A DNA stretch of 22,266 bases from positions 1 through 22,266 of IMG/VR virus record IMGVR_UViG_3300009177_000416. One strand, given 5' to 3'. The notes under the pieces are model-generated. The model searched no databases, was not told where the DNA came from, and worked only from the letters and a program-made list of their open reading frames with translations. This document shows positions 1 through 6,974 of this stretch, piece after piece. Positions within the stretch are counted from its first letter, which is position 1, and each line of letters opens with the position of its first letter. This DNA comes from a virus. Both the position numbers and the translations under genes were made by a program.

Positions 1-43
1 AAGAACGCGCGTCCCACATAATCTACAAGTGCGGGAAGCTAAC

Positions 44-328
44 ATGCCTACTAATGATAACCATGATACTAACACCTCTATGAAGGAACTATTAACAATG
101 TCTCTACAACTACTACCTCTCAGTGAAACAATTCCTAGCTGGAAAAGAGATGCATATGAGAGTAATAATCCAGCGCGCGCCTTTATAAGCTACAGTCACT
201 GTGATAATGAATGGGAACTGCGGATGAGCAGTGGACAACTAGTGGAAACTCATAGACATAGAGATGAGCTAGTTGTGGAACTAGAGATCTGGAGAGGTAT
301 ATGGAATAAGAAGTGGGGGATTATTTAG
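44..328 (+). CDS. Hypothetical small protein (doubtful)
   Basis: An open frame of 94 codons starts at the ATG at 44, with GGGAAG six bases upstream; an in-frame GTG at 29 is an alternative. Codon use resembles that of the neighbouring genes (AGA arginines, CTA leucines), which argues mildly for a real gene. The protein is acidic and His-rich, with no signal peptide or membrane segment. A short piece, AFISYSHCDNEW (about residues 46-57), resembles the first strand of a TIR domain, but the remaining 40 or so residues are too few for that fold and do not continue the pattern. I do not recognise the protein. It stands alone, separated from the next gene by 250 bases of non-coding sequence, and may be spurious. 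Confidence 0.4.
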   Translation: MPTNDNHDTNTSMKELLTMSLQLLPLSETIPSWKRDAYESNNPARAFISYSHCDNEWELRMSSGQLVETHRHRDELVVELEIWRGIWNKKWGII

Positions 329-578
329 GTTCATCCAGCTTAACCAAGAGAGACTATGTGGGTGCGCGACTCTGTTACTTAAGACAAAGCGCGCATCCAT
401 TACGGAACTAAGACAATGAAACTATCTACAGACGTGGTTTCAGGTAACTACCTCCTAGAAGAGAAGAAACTAACAATACTCCCTTTTTAAAGTAAAAAGA
501 GGGGAGACTACAATAAGATGCTTACAATCTCTATGCCACTAGTGTTAACCTTCAGAAGTAGTGAGGAGTAATAAGGAA
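329..578 (+). other. Non-coding leader region before the replication operon
   Basis: This 250-base stretch has no credible open frame on either strand. It contains a GC-rich element at 351-373 that closely matches one at 5291-5315, a CGCGC-rich patch at 389-394, and an imperfect inverted repeat at 479-506 (CTCCC and five Ts on one side, five As and GGGGAG on the other). The inverted repeat has no T-tract after it on the + strand, so I do not call it a terminator. I could not find a convincing sigma70 promoter here, although this is where one would be expected for the first operon. Confidence 0.5.
351..373 (+). repeat. GC-rich intergenic element, copy 1
   Basis: AGACTATGTGGGTGCGCG followed by ACTCT. 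It matches 5291-5315 (AGACCATGTGGGGGCGCG, then GC, then ACTCT) with two substitutions and a two-base gap. Both copies lie in non-coding DNA upstream of a gene (about 205 and 88 bases before the start codon). The core, GTGGG plus CGCG, recurs near 6244 and 10201. Confidence 0.55.
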
Positions 579-1835
579 ATGAGAATACAATGTCGCTTCA
601 GCGGTGTCTCCTTTTATTGCCAAGGCTATAATCAGCTAAAGGTAATGGGAGAACATCCATTGATGCAAGTGCCAGTAAGAACTTTATTAAGTAGAGCGGC
701 AGATTGGTCAAGGGATACACTAGATGACACGGAACGACGTATTCTTTTCGTTGCTCTGCTCAAAGCTTCAGAGCTTGTTGAGTTCAGAGTTCCGGCGGTT
801 CCAACAAAACAAACAATCGAAACAAACATGGAACTTCTCCTCAAGACAGTTTCTTGGAAAGAAGGAATTGGCGATAGCTTGCGACTCCCAAAATACAGGG
901 TCACTGAGAATAACTATAGAATTAAAAACATTGGAACCTTCCTCCGTAATTGGGATGATGAGAAGAGAGAATGGGATGGAAAGACTGCGGAGTGGAGACT
1001 AAGAGAGAAGCTACAGCGTAGAGAAGATGCGCTGAATAGGATTATTAGAAATGCACAGAAAGCTGGTGATTACTTGAAGAAGCTAGCTAGATGGACTATG
1101 GATGCTAGTGCAGCTCCGCAGTATATTAAAGATACTTGGGTAGAGATGTTCTCTACAGAGGATGATGTAGAGATCTGGAATATGCCAACAGTAGATATAG
1201 AGGAACTTCTAGAGCATCTACAGGGTCATCTAACTTACGGTAGCACAGCAGCTAATGCAGCTTTCAGAAGAGTCTATGACCTGCTGGATAAGAATAAGAA
1301 AGGTATTAACTTCTCACTAATGGATGAGGATGATGAAGAGAAAAAGAGGAATTATCAGAGTTATGCAGATAATCCTTTTCTTATTTGGGAAGAACCAGAG
1401 TTTCTGGAGGGTAGTAGGGAAGGAGAAGAGAGAGAAGATGTGGGGCGCGATCTCTTAGATCAGGCTGAGCGAGAGCGCAATAGGAGACTGTTTGGGGATG
1501 AATTTAAAGGGAAGAGTAGTGCTCAGGTAGATGCGGAGTTTGCAAGAAGCAATGAAAGAAGGATTATTTCTCTTGCTCCTATTGCTGAGCCTAAGAGAGA
1601 GAATTACCCTGGTCAAGTTCCCTATATTAAGGCACTCGCGTCCTACAGAATAGCAGTTAGAGAGCTAAAGAAACAACAAGAGGAAGATAGTAAGAAGAGA
1701 GAGGAAGCTCTAAAGAGGCAGAAAGAAGAAGGCTCTACGGAGAAGCTAGATATACCATTCTCTGATATTGATACAGAGACTAGTAATATAGTTAATATTC
1801 TACGTGAACGAGCAAGGAGTGCTAAAGATGAGTGA
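579..1835 (+). CDS. Hypothetical phage protein, first gene of replication operon
   Basis: This encodes 418 residues from the ATG at 579. I chose that start over the in-frame GTG at 561 because GAGGAG at 563-568 sits about ten bases before the ATG. The N-terminal half looks globular and mostly helical, with many Arg and Trp residues around 'LRNWDDEKREW'. An acidic linker, DEDDEEKKRN, follows in the middle. Near the C-terminus is a strongly charged stretch (from about 'VRELKKQQEEDSKKREEALK') likely to form a coiled coil. There is no signal peptide, membrane helix, nucleotide-binding loop or metal-binding cluster. I do not recognise the family. Because it heads an operon that ends in the helicase, a structural or loading role in replication is possible, but this is only inference from position. 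The next gene starts inside its last codons. Confidence 0.85.
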   Translation: MRIQCRFSGVSFYCQGYNQLKVMGEHPLMQVPVRTLLSRAADWSRDTLDDTERRILFVALLKASELVEFRVPAVPTKQTIETNMELLLKTVSWKEGIGDSLRLPKYRVTENNYRIKNIGTFLRNWDDEKREWDGKTAEWRLREKLQRREDALNRIIRNAQKAGDYLKKLARWTMDASAAPQYIKDTWVEMFSTEDDVEIWNMPTVDIEELLEHLQGHLTYGSTAANAAFRRVYDLLDKNKKGINFSLMDEDDEEKKRNYQSYADNPFLIWEEPEFLEGSREGEEREDVGRDLLDQAERERNRRLFGDEFKGKSSAQVDAEFARSNERRIISLAPIAEPKRENYPGQVPYIKALASYRIAVRELKKQQEEDSKKREEALKRQKEEGSTEKLDIPFSDIDTETSNIVNILRERARSAKDE

Positions 1836-2250
1836 GGCTACTTCTACCCGTGAGGACTTTAGAGCTACCGCAAAGATTGGGAGTAATGCTAATTTTGCTG
1901 GACTGGAATTTGGAACTATGCTCCGTAGGTATACTCTTATGAGGAGAATGTGGAAACTAGATCCAGAGGAACTCACTTGGGTTACTGCTATTTTCTTGAG
2001 GAAGACTACTGCTAGTAAGTTGCTCTCCATTCTTAATGAGAACCATGAGTGGAAAGATAGAGTGGAGTTCCAGAATAAGCTCTATGATCTGGAATTTATA
2101 GACATGAGTATAGATACTCTGGAGAAAGATATGGGAGCAGATGAAGAGTTACTGATTAGTATCAGGGAGAATAATGTCATGGACTTCTATGTCTTTCTTG
2201 TTAAGAAGAAAGATCAGAGAGATAGAGGTTATGTAAAGGAACTGATGTGA
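1828..2250 (+). CDS. Hypothetical protein, 140 aa
   Basis: The start is the ATG at 1828, eight bases after AAGGAG (1814-1819). An in-frame GTG at 1804 lies inside the upstream gene and lacks a better ribosome-binding site. The gene overlaps the end of the preceding one by eight bases, so the two are probably translationally coupled. The product is soluble, mixed charge and predicted mainly helical, with a basic stretch near residues 28-42 (many Arg and Met) and an acidic centre ('DTLEKDMGADEELL'). It has no Cys cluster, membrane segment or nucleotide-binding motif. I do not recognise it. Its place directly before the helicase suggests a DNA-metabolism accessory role, on position alone. Confidence 0.8.
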   Translation: MSEATSTREDFRATAKIGSNANFAGLEFGTMLRRYTLMRRMWKLDPEELTWVTAIFLRKTTASKLLSILNENHEWKDRVEFQNKLYDLEFIDMSIDTLEKDMGADEELLISIRENNVMDFYVFLVKKKDQRDRGYVKELM

Positions 2251-2290
2251 GGGGGTTAGAGAAAAGCTTCGCCAATCTCAAAAGTGAGAC

Positions 2291-2319
2291 TTGACACTGC
2301 TGAAAGTATGTAGTAGGCT
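2291..2319 (+). promoter_or_regulatory. Possible sigma70 promoter before the helicase gene
   Basis: A perfect -35 hexamer, TTGACA (2291-2296), is followed after 17 bases by TAGGCT (2314-2319), which keeps only the most conserved T, A and T of a -10 box. Transcription would start about 25 bases before the helicase ATG. The spacer contains a 17-base sequence repeated at 5276-5292. The weak -10 makes this tentative. Confidence 0.3.
2300..2316 (+). repeat. 17-base intergenic repeat, copy 1
   Basis: CTGAAAGTATGTAGTAG, identical at 16 of 17 positions to 5276-5292 (CTGGAAGTATGTAGTAG). Both copies lie in gaps between genes on the same strand, here inside the candidate promoter spacer. Confidence 0.5.
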
Positions 2320-2352
2320 CTTCTATTGTGAAAGTAAGAAAGGGTTGTAGAA

Positions 2353-4800
2353 ATGGACGCTGAGAAGTTTAAAGAGCTACTTGCTAAAGCAAGAGCTAAG
2401 GCCAGCAACAGAGAGATTGTTGAGGGCGCGGATTCCCTTAATAACCTGATGGAGACAGAGAAAGTAGCTGTTGTAGACACTACTTCCTTAGGGATCGGCG
2501 CATCCACTACAGATGAAGAAGTAGAGGAAGTAATAACTGAGCTTCTGGATACTTCCTCATCTCCAATAGAAGGAAGGAAAATCTTAGGTGTCGCGAGAGA
2601 TGATATTACCCTCAACGAAAAGCAGTCTGCTTTCCTTGATACAGTATTATCAGGAACTGACTGTGTTCTTATTGGAGCGGCAGGAACTGGTAAAACAACT
2701 TCCATGCGCGCTACAACAAGATCTCTCATTTCATCTGGAAGGCTGTCAGCTCTTACTAGAGGCTCAAAATATCTTATCGCAGGAAGACCTGGTGGAGCAA
2801 TTCTCTCCTATACGAGAAAAGCTGTTAATAATATTAGACATGCTGTCGTCGATGAACTCAAGCCTCACACACTCACAATACACAAATTGCTTGAGTTCGC
2901 ACCTATCTTCTATGAAATAGAGGACCCTGATAATAAGGGATTCTTTAAGAAGACTATGAGGTTTGAGCCGACTAGGAATCAGAGTAATCCACTACCTCCA
3001 GACTTAGTATTTCTAGCGTTTGAAGAGTCTTCCATGATAAGTGTGGAGCTATACAAACAGCTACAAGATGCTATGCCACACGCTCATCAGGAAGTGTTTC
3101 TAGGTGATATTCAACAGCTACCACCAATCTTTGGTCTGGCTATCTTAGGTTTCAAGATGGTGGAGTTGCCAGTTATTGAACTCACTGAGGTTTATAGACA
3201 AGCGAGAAATAGTCCTATTATTGACCTTGCATGGAAGATACTTGAAGGTAATCCCAAAATCTTTGATCCGAAGTTGGAGAGTTATAAAGAAGTAGTGAGA
3301 GGAAAGGAAGTTACAAAGTATCGTGCTCCGGCATTAGCGGCGTTTAATAAGAAGAATGAAGATGGAGAAGTGAAGTTCCAGATTTGGCAGAAGAAGTTAA
3401 GTCCTGATAATGGTCTGTTTACCGCAGTTAAGCAGTTCTGTGCATGGGAAGAAAGTGGTTATTATGATCCGGAGAACGATATTATCCTCTGTCCCTTCAA
3501 CAAAGCTTTTGGAACAATAGAGCTTAATAAAGGAATAATGCAGCATCTGGGGAAGAAGCGGGAGGCATTGGTATATGAAGTGATAGCTGGATTTAATAAA
3601 CATTACTTAGCTGTAGGAGATAGGGTTCTCTACGATAAAGAAGACGCCTACATTACTGGGATTAGGAGTAATGGACAGTATCTAGGGAAAAGAGCACAAC
3701 CAGCTTCTACTCAACTAGATCGCTGGGGGCACTTGATTAATGAGATGACAGAACAGGAAAAGTTGCAGGCTAAGATAGAGGACAGTGAGATTGATCTAGC
3801 TGCTATTGAGAACTTCATGGAGAGTAGTGTCCAAGAAGATCGAGTGCAAGCTGCTAGTCATGTAGTCACTATTAAGATGGCATATAGTGATGATGAGGGA
3901 GATGATGAGATAATCTTAGATGGTGCTATGGAGATTAATAACTTACTAGGAGGCTATGCTCTCACTGTCCATAAATATCAGGGTAGTGAGAACGATAGAG
4001 TGTTCTTCGTAACTCACAACTCGCACGCTGTGCTGAACCAGAGGGAAATGCTATATACAGCAGTAACGAGAGCTAAGAAGTTCCTGCATATAATTGCAGA
4101 GAACATCACGTTTGCTAATGGCATAAAGAGCCAGAGAGTGAAAGGAGATACTATAGAAGAGAAAGCTGCTTTCTTCAAGGGTAAGAAGGAGGAAGTGGAG
4201 AAAGCGGAGAGAGAAGGAACATTAGCTCTAGAGTTGCAGCATCATAAGCTGGAAGCGGTAAGAGAAGATGTGGGGCCGCGGACTGTTATCATCGGAGGAA
4301 AGCCAGCTATTAAACTGGAGGATCTTCCTTCTAATGAACTGAAGAATAGAGCTACTATTGCATTACAGCATCATTGGTATAGAGCACAAGAAATTTTTGG
4401 AGATGATATTGGAGAAATTCCAACTCTAAGTTACGACATGCGGCGCACAAATGTAGTAGGTATGGCTTATTTCCAGAGGCATCATATTAAGTTAAATCCA
4501 GTGTGGCTTGCTGCCGGATCTAAGGACTCTGAAGTGCTGGATAAGATGCTTAACCATACTATTCCACATGAAGTGTGTCATCTAGTAGCAGGGAAGAAGT
4601 GGAAAGACTATAAACATGGAGCTTATTGGAAAGTAGCTATGTTGAAGATGGGCTTTAAGACTAGTGGAAGAGATAGTATGCCTGGACTACCAGACTGGGC
4701 AGCTAGTAAGAATGAACTACTGAAGGAGGTGTTTACTGAAGCTGGACTTACTGCACCACTGCCGGAAACTGTAGAAACTGAAGAAGATGGAGTAGAGTAA
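2353..4800 (+). CDS. SF1B (RecD2/Dda-like) helicase fused to SprT-like metalloprotease
   Basis: This is an 815-residue two-domain protein. Residues about 85-600 carry the SF1B helicase motifs in order: Walker A GAAGTGKTT (108-116), motif II FEESS (223-227), motif III GDIQQLPP (251-258), motif IV EVYRQAR (279-285), motif V with 'LTVHKYQGSE' (537-546) and motif VI 'LYTAVTRAKK' (567-576). This is the pattern of 5'-3' helicases such as RecD2 and T4 Dda. Residues about 660-785 resemble a SprT-like zinc protease. The active-site helix is HEVCH (739-743), with H739 and H743 as likely zinc ligands and E740 as catalytic base. The third ligand, H755, sits in KHGAYWK, the usual HGxxWK context. The C-terminal zinc ribbon of many SprT proteins is absent; an acidic tail replaces it. 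SprT/SPRTN proteases degrade proteins crosslinked to DNA. A role in clearing protein roadblocks is therefore inferred. The stop overlaps the next ATG (TAATG). Confidence 0.93.
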   Translation: MDAEKFKELLAKARAKASNREIVEGADSLNNLMETEKVAVVDTTSLGIGASTTDEEVEEVITELLDTSSSPIEGRKILGVARDDITLNEKQSAFLDTVLSGTDCVLIGAAGTGKTTSMRATTRSLISSGRLSALTRGSKYLIAGRPGGAILSYTRKAVNNIRHAVVDELKPHTLTIHKLLEFAPIFYEIEDPDNKGFFKKTMRFEPTRNQSNPLPPDLVFLAFEESSMISVELYKQLQDAMPHAHQEVFLGDIQQLPPIFGLAILGFKMVELPVIELTEVYRQARNSPIIDLAWKILEGNPKIFDPKLESYKEVVRGKEVTKYRAPALAAFNKKNEDGEVKFQIWQKKLSPDNGLFTAVKQFCAWEESGYYDPENDIILCPFNKAFGTIELNKGIMQHLGKKREALVYEVIAGFNKHYLAVGDRVLYDKEDAYITGIRSNGQYLGKRAQPASTQLDRWGHLINEMTEQEKLQAKIEDSEIDLAAIENFMESSVQEDRVQAASHVVTIKMAYSDDEGDDEIILDGAMEINNLLGGYALTVHKYQGSENDRVFFVTHNSHAVLNQREMLYTAVTRAKKFLHIIAENITFANGIKSQRVKGDTIEEKAAFFKGKKEEVEKAEREGTLALELQHHKLEAVREDVGPRTVIIGGKPAIKLEDLPSNELKNRATIALQHHWYRAQEIFGDDIGEIPTLSYDMRRTNVVGMAYFQRHHIKLNPVWLAAGSKDSEVLDKMLNHTIPHEVCHLVAGKKWKDYKHGAYWKVAMLKMGFKTSGRDSMPGLPDWAASKNELLKEVFTEAGLTAPLPETVETEEDGVE

Positions 4801-5039
4801 TGGATAGTCTCATTGTTGCTGCTGTTATTGCAGTGTTTGGTATGGCTACTACTACCCACAGTCCTGTTGTGAAAGCACAAGTTATTGCTCCTGGAATACA
4901 GACTATGCAGCAACAACAACATGAATGGGCTAGACAACAGTATCAACAACAACAGATACAACAGGAGGTTCAGAGACAACTACAGCAACAGGAACAGCAG
5001 AGAGAGTTTAATAACAGTAGCATATTCCGTAAGCAGTAA
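4800..5039 (+). CDS. Small Gln-rich protein with N-terminal hydrophobic segment
   Basis: This encodes 79 residues, and its ATG shares one base with the helicase stop (TAATG), so translation is probably coupled. Residues 4-16 form a short hydrophobic segment (LIVAAVIAVFGMA) followed by 'VVKAQ', which could be a signal peptide cleaved after residue 26 or a membrane anchor. It lacks the usual basic N-terminus; residue 2 is Asp. From residue 34 on, the chain is dominated by glutamine (22 of 79 residues overall) in an amphipathic, coiled-coil-like pattern. I do not recognise it. A membrane or envelope protein in the middle of a replication operon is unexpected. It could tether replication to the membrane or act on the cell envelope, but nothing here decides that. 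Confidence 0.7.
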   Translation: MDSLIVAAVIAVFGMATTTHSPVVKAQVIAPGIQTMQQQQHEWARQQYQQQQIQQEVQRQLQQQEQQREFNNSSIFRKQ

Positions 5040-5073
5040 GAGAGAGAGAAAGGGTAGGAGGTAGTAGACAGTC

Positions 5074-5274
5074 ATGGCTATAGAGTTGGAGCTTTATACA
5101 GAGTTACTAGAGATACTGAAAGATAGCTGTGATTGTCCTAGACTTAATGAGTGGGAAAGTAAGTTTCTAGCAGATATGGGAGAGAGGTTTACTACTTATG
5201 AGATGGAAGTGAGACTTAGTGAGAAGCAGATAGAGACCTTTAGAAGGATAGCTAGGACTAAGATATATGTGTAG
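5074..5274 (+). CDS. Small helical phage protein with LSEKQ motif
   Basis: This 66-residue acidic protein starts at the ATG at 5074, with AGGAGG at 5056-5061, a somewhat long twelve-base spacing. The order 'NEWESKFL' (residues 25-32) then 'LSEKQIETFRRIA' (48-60) matches a recurring pattern in small phage proteins, in which a WE-x-FL helix is followed by an LSxKQ helix. I know of no firm function for that pattern. Two Cys residues (CDC, about 19-21) are too few for a zinc site on their own. The gene closes the first operon. It is followed by the promoter region of the next transcript. Confidence 0.75.
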   Translation: MAIELELYTELLEILKDSCDCPRLNEWESKFLADMGERFTTYEMEVRLSEKQIETFRRIARTKIYV

Positions 5275-5275
5275 T

Positions 5276-5292
5276 CTGGAAGTATGTAGTAG
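5276..5292 (+). repeat. 17-base intergenic repeat, copy 2
   Basis: CTGGAAGTATGTAGTAG, one mismatch from 2300-2316. This copy begins right after a stop codon (5272-5274) and abuts the GC-rich element at 5291, so the two repeats together form a composite upstream region. Confidence 0.5.
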
Positions 5293-5315
5293 ACCATGTG
5301 GGGGCGCGGCACTCT
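5291..5315 (+). repeat. GC-rich intergenic element, copy 2
   Basis: AGACCATGTGGGGGCGCG, then GC, then ACTCT; partner of 351-373. It ends 20 bases before the -35 box of the promoter at 5335, a position where an activator or phage-specific regulator could bind. Confidence 0.55.
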
Positions 5316-5334
5316 TAGTAAGCGAAAAAAGGGC

Positions 5335-5363
5335 TTGACTTTAGGGCTGCGATCCTATATGAT
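5335..5363 (+). promoter_or_regulatory. Strong sigma70-type promoter
   Basis: The -35 box TTGACT (5335-5340) is separated by exactly 17 bases from the -10 box TATGAT (5358-5363); each hexamer has one mismatch to consensus. Transcription should begin near 5370, leaving a leader of about 33 bases before the ATG at 5403, with AAGGGAG at 5383-5389 as ribosome-binding site. It implies recognition by the host vegetative RNA polymerase, so this is probably an early transcript. Confidence 0.8.
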
Positions 5364-5402
5364 CCTGTTGTTAACCTGAGTTGAAGGGAGTTAATAGAGA
5401 CT

Positions 5403-6173
5403 ATGAGCGACACACAAGCACACACTGGAAACGGCTCCGGTAATGCAGAGATTCCTGCTGCGGTGGCAGCTAATGCTTCTGCTAATCCTGCCGCTACAAT
5501 TAATGAGCGACTAGGTGCAGTGGAATCTCCGAAGGTTATGAACCAGGAGATGACATTCTACTTTAAGGCTCCTAGGAAAGATCCTACAACTGGAGAGCCT
5601 CCGGTAGATAAGGAGACTGGAGAGCCTATTAAAGCTCGTCCTCCAGTGAAGTTGATGGTGCCTATTCCTACGATGGAATACATCATTGATCTTCTCACAA
5701 GTGATAATGAGAAGTATAAGCAGTTTGTCATCAACACTTTTGCTGATCTTATCAAGAATAAGGTAAGAGAGCAGGTTAATGATGATAATGCTCCTGTTAA
5801 TCGACAGGAAGATCTTCAGCTTGAAGGCTTGACTCTGGAAGCATTGGCTGAAGAAGAGCCAGCAGAGCGTGCAGGTCGTGGTATTCTTAAGGAGACCTGG
5901 GCAGAGTTTGAAGAGGACTATATTGAAGTTATGGTTCCTGCTACTGGTAGGAGCTTGGATAAGGTTAAGGGAGCAGCTAAGTTTCTTGCTCAGAGACTTT
6001 ATCCTGTGCGGACTAATAGGAAGATTGTTACCTTCCTTGCAAGCCAGCTTGATATCTGGGCAAAGAACAGTCAGAGAATGGATGAGTTCAATGACCTGTA
6101 TCAGTTCCTTGTGAAGAAGGCTGATAGTTATATCAATATGGGAGAAGATACGCTGCTGGCGAACCTGGAGTAG
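5403..6173 (+). CDS. Hypothetical protein, probably well expressed
   Basis: This encodes 256 residues. The first 40 or so are low-complexity, rich in Ala, Asn, Gly and Thr, and likely disordered. Residues about 50-80 have a repeated 'TGEP' pattern with Pro and Lys. The rest looks helical and acidic, including a 'LTLEALAEEEPAERAGRG' stretch. There are no Cys, membrane or nucleotide-binding motifs. I do not recognise the family. Its setting is informative: it sits alone between a near-consensus promoter and a hairpin terminator. It also seems to use ATC, CTT and GCT codons more than its neighbours. Both suggest an abundant early protein, for example a DNA-binding or structural accessory of replication, but the function is unproven. 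Confidence 0.85.
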   Translation: MSDTQAHTGNGSGNAEIPAAVAANASANPAATINERLGAVESPKVMNQEMTFYFKAPRKDPTTGEPPVDKETGEPIKARPPVKLMVPIPTMEYIIDLLTSDNEKYKQFVINTFADLIKNKVREQVNDDNAPVNRQEDLQLEGLTLEALAEEEPAERAGRGILKETWAEFEEDYIEVMVPATGRSLDKVKGAAKFLAQRLYPVRTNRKIVTFLASQLDIWAKNSQRMDEFNDLYQFLVKKADSYINMGEDTLLANLE

Positions 6174-6192
6174 TAGAAGCCTCTAAGGTTAT

Positions 6193-6240
6193 AGCAGTGT
6201 TGGTCCTGAGCAAGACCTTAAACTGCTCATTTTTCTTTTG
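6193..6240 (+). terminator. Hairpin terminator, cassette copy 1
   Basis: The core stem is GAGCA (6208-6212) pairing with TGCTC (6224-6228), with an 11-base loop ending in AAAC, then ATTTTTCTTTT. A longer alternative pairs AGCAGT (6193-6198) with ACTGCT (6222-6227), with an inner GGTC/GACC. It ends the transcript of the upstream 256-residue protein. The architecture is repeated at 10157-10200, including flanking TCCT before the stem and TTTTGT then a GC-rich motif after it. Confidence 0.7.
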
Positions 6241-6255
6241 TAGTGGGCCGCGCTG

Positions 6256-6546
6256 ATGAAACTTTGTGTTAATTGCAAGCATTGTTATCCTTGGTTGGGG
6301 TTCATTAATTACAGAGATAAACAGTGTAAACATCCTAACTTGAATACTAAAGAAGTTAACCCTGTTAATGGGGAATTTATGCGCGTAGAGGAAGAATGTT
6401 ATGAAATTAGAAACAGTTCTGAATTATGTGGATTAGAGGCTAAATGGTGGGAAGATAAGTTTGTCAGTAGTAAGAGCCGCGCAGCAGTAACTAACACAAC
6501 TCCGCGCCCACAAAATAAGAAACCATCTCTTGAGGATCTCATGTAA
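6256..6546 (+). CDS. Cys-rich (zinc-binding-like) small phage protein
   Basis: This 96-residue protein has a CVNC pair at C4 and C7, then C10, C24 (QCKHP), C48 and C58 (LCG), followed by 'EAKWWE'. This order of a CxxC pair, a CxHP, a later Cys and a CG-x-EAKWW end matches a family of small cysteine-rich proteins common in phage genomes; its function is not established, though zinc binding is likely. The last 25 residues are a flexible Thr/Lys/Pro-rich tail ending in SLEDLM. A neighbouring protein ending at 7283 finishes with TLEDLM. The ATG at 6256 lies just after the GC-rich motif at 6244-6252, so the ribosome-binding site is poor (GGGCCGCG region). The stop overlaps the next ATG (TAATG). 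Confidence 0.85.
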   Translation: MKLCVNCKHCYPWLGFINYRDKQCKHPNLNTKEVNPVNGEFMRVEEECYEIRNSSELCGLEAKWWEDKFVSSKSRAAVTNTTPRPQNKKPSLEDLM

Positions 6547-6812
6547 TGGAGGATAGAGAGGTGAGGAAGTATGAGAAGATATGGAGGCAGCTAAAGGAGA
6601 GAGATAGAAGCACTGTAAAGATAGCTCATCCATCTCTAGCTAAGAGAGTTAGAGCTGGTGTTATTAAGGAGAAGAATAGAGATATGGCTTTTAAGATTCT
6701 GAATGATAATGGAGAGACTTTTAGGCTTAAGATAAATTATGATCCGGTTAAAGAGAGAATGGAGTTCCGACTAGTGCAACCTCTAGGAATCAGTGAGAAG
6801 GTAGTGGTATGA
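6546..6812 (+). CDS. Hypothetical basic protein, 88 aa
   Basis: The gene overlaps the upstream stop by one base (TAATG) and its own stop overlaps the next start (ATGA), so it sits in a translationally coupled chain. The product is highly charged and basic. Its first half is helical with many Arg/Lys ('VRKYEKIWRQLKERDRS'), and its second half looks like beta strands ('GETFRLKINYD', 'MEFRLVQPLG'). No Cys, membrane or catalytic motif is visible. I do not recognise it. A nucleic-acid-binding role would fit its charge and context but is inference only. Confidence 0.75.
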   Translation: MEDREVRKYEKIWRQLKERDRSTVKIAHPSLAKRVRAGVIKEKNRDMAFKILNDNGETFRLKINYDPVKERMEFRLVQPLGISEKVVV

Positions 6813-6973
6813 CTCAGACAAAGGAAGTAGGAGAAGTTACTCTAGATCTAAAGCTACCGAAGTATTTAGAAAATAGACTTAAGAAGATTGCAGAAAGATA
6901 TAATCTCTCACTACAGGATCTTATAGCAGACCTTCTATCAGAGCAAGTGTATAAGATAATGAGGGATCACTGA
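6809..6973 (+). CDS. Ribbon-helix-helix (Arc/CopG-like) DNA-binding protein
   Basis: This is a 54-residue frame from the ATG at 6809 (overlapping the previous stop as ATGA) to TGA at 6971-6973. Residues 7-16 read 'VGEVTLDLKL', a short alternating strand. They are followed by 'PKYLENRLKKIAERYNLS' and 'LQDLIADLLSEQVYKIM', two amphipathic helices. Strand-helix-helix at this length is the signature of Arc/MetJ/CopG repressors, which dimerise and place the strand in the DNA major groove. The product may therefore be a phage transcription regulator. It could act on the repeated intergenic motifs of this window, which is speculation. The family is called from the pattern alone, without an alignment. 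Confidence 0.7.
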   Translation: MTQTKEVGEVTLDLKLPKYLENRLKKIAERYNLSLQDLIADLLSEQVYKIMRDH

Positions 6974-6974
6974 G

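Noticed and set aside
44-328. TIR-like opening (AFISYSHCDNEW) in the first small frame
   Set aside because: Only about 40 residues follow, without the later TIR strands or the catalytic glutamate context; likely a chance resemblance.
479-506. Inverted repeat CTCCC...GGGGAG as a terminator
   Set aside because: Pairing is interrupted and no T-run follows on the + strand; the T-run is inside the stem.
632-904. 90-codon - strand frame inside the first large gene
   Set aside because: It is a shadow of the well-supported + strand gene, Ser-rich and without a ribosome-binding site.
2276-2289. Small hairpin TCTCA-AAAG-TGAGA as a terminator
   Set aside because: The stem is only five base pairs and no T-tract follows.
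2256-2729. 157-codon - strand frame over the helicase start
   Set aside because: It is antisense to the helicase N-terminus and Walker A region, with low-complexity Ser/Ala/Leu composition typical of a reverse-frame shadow.
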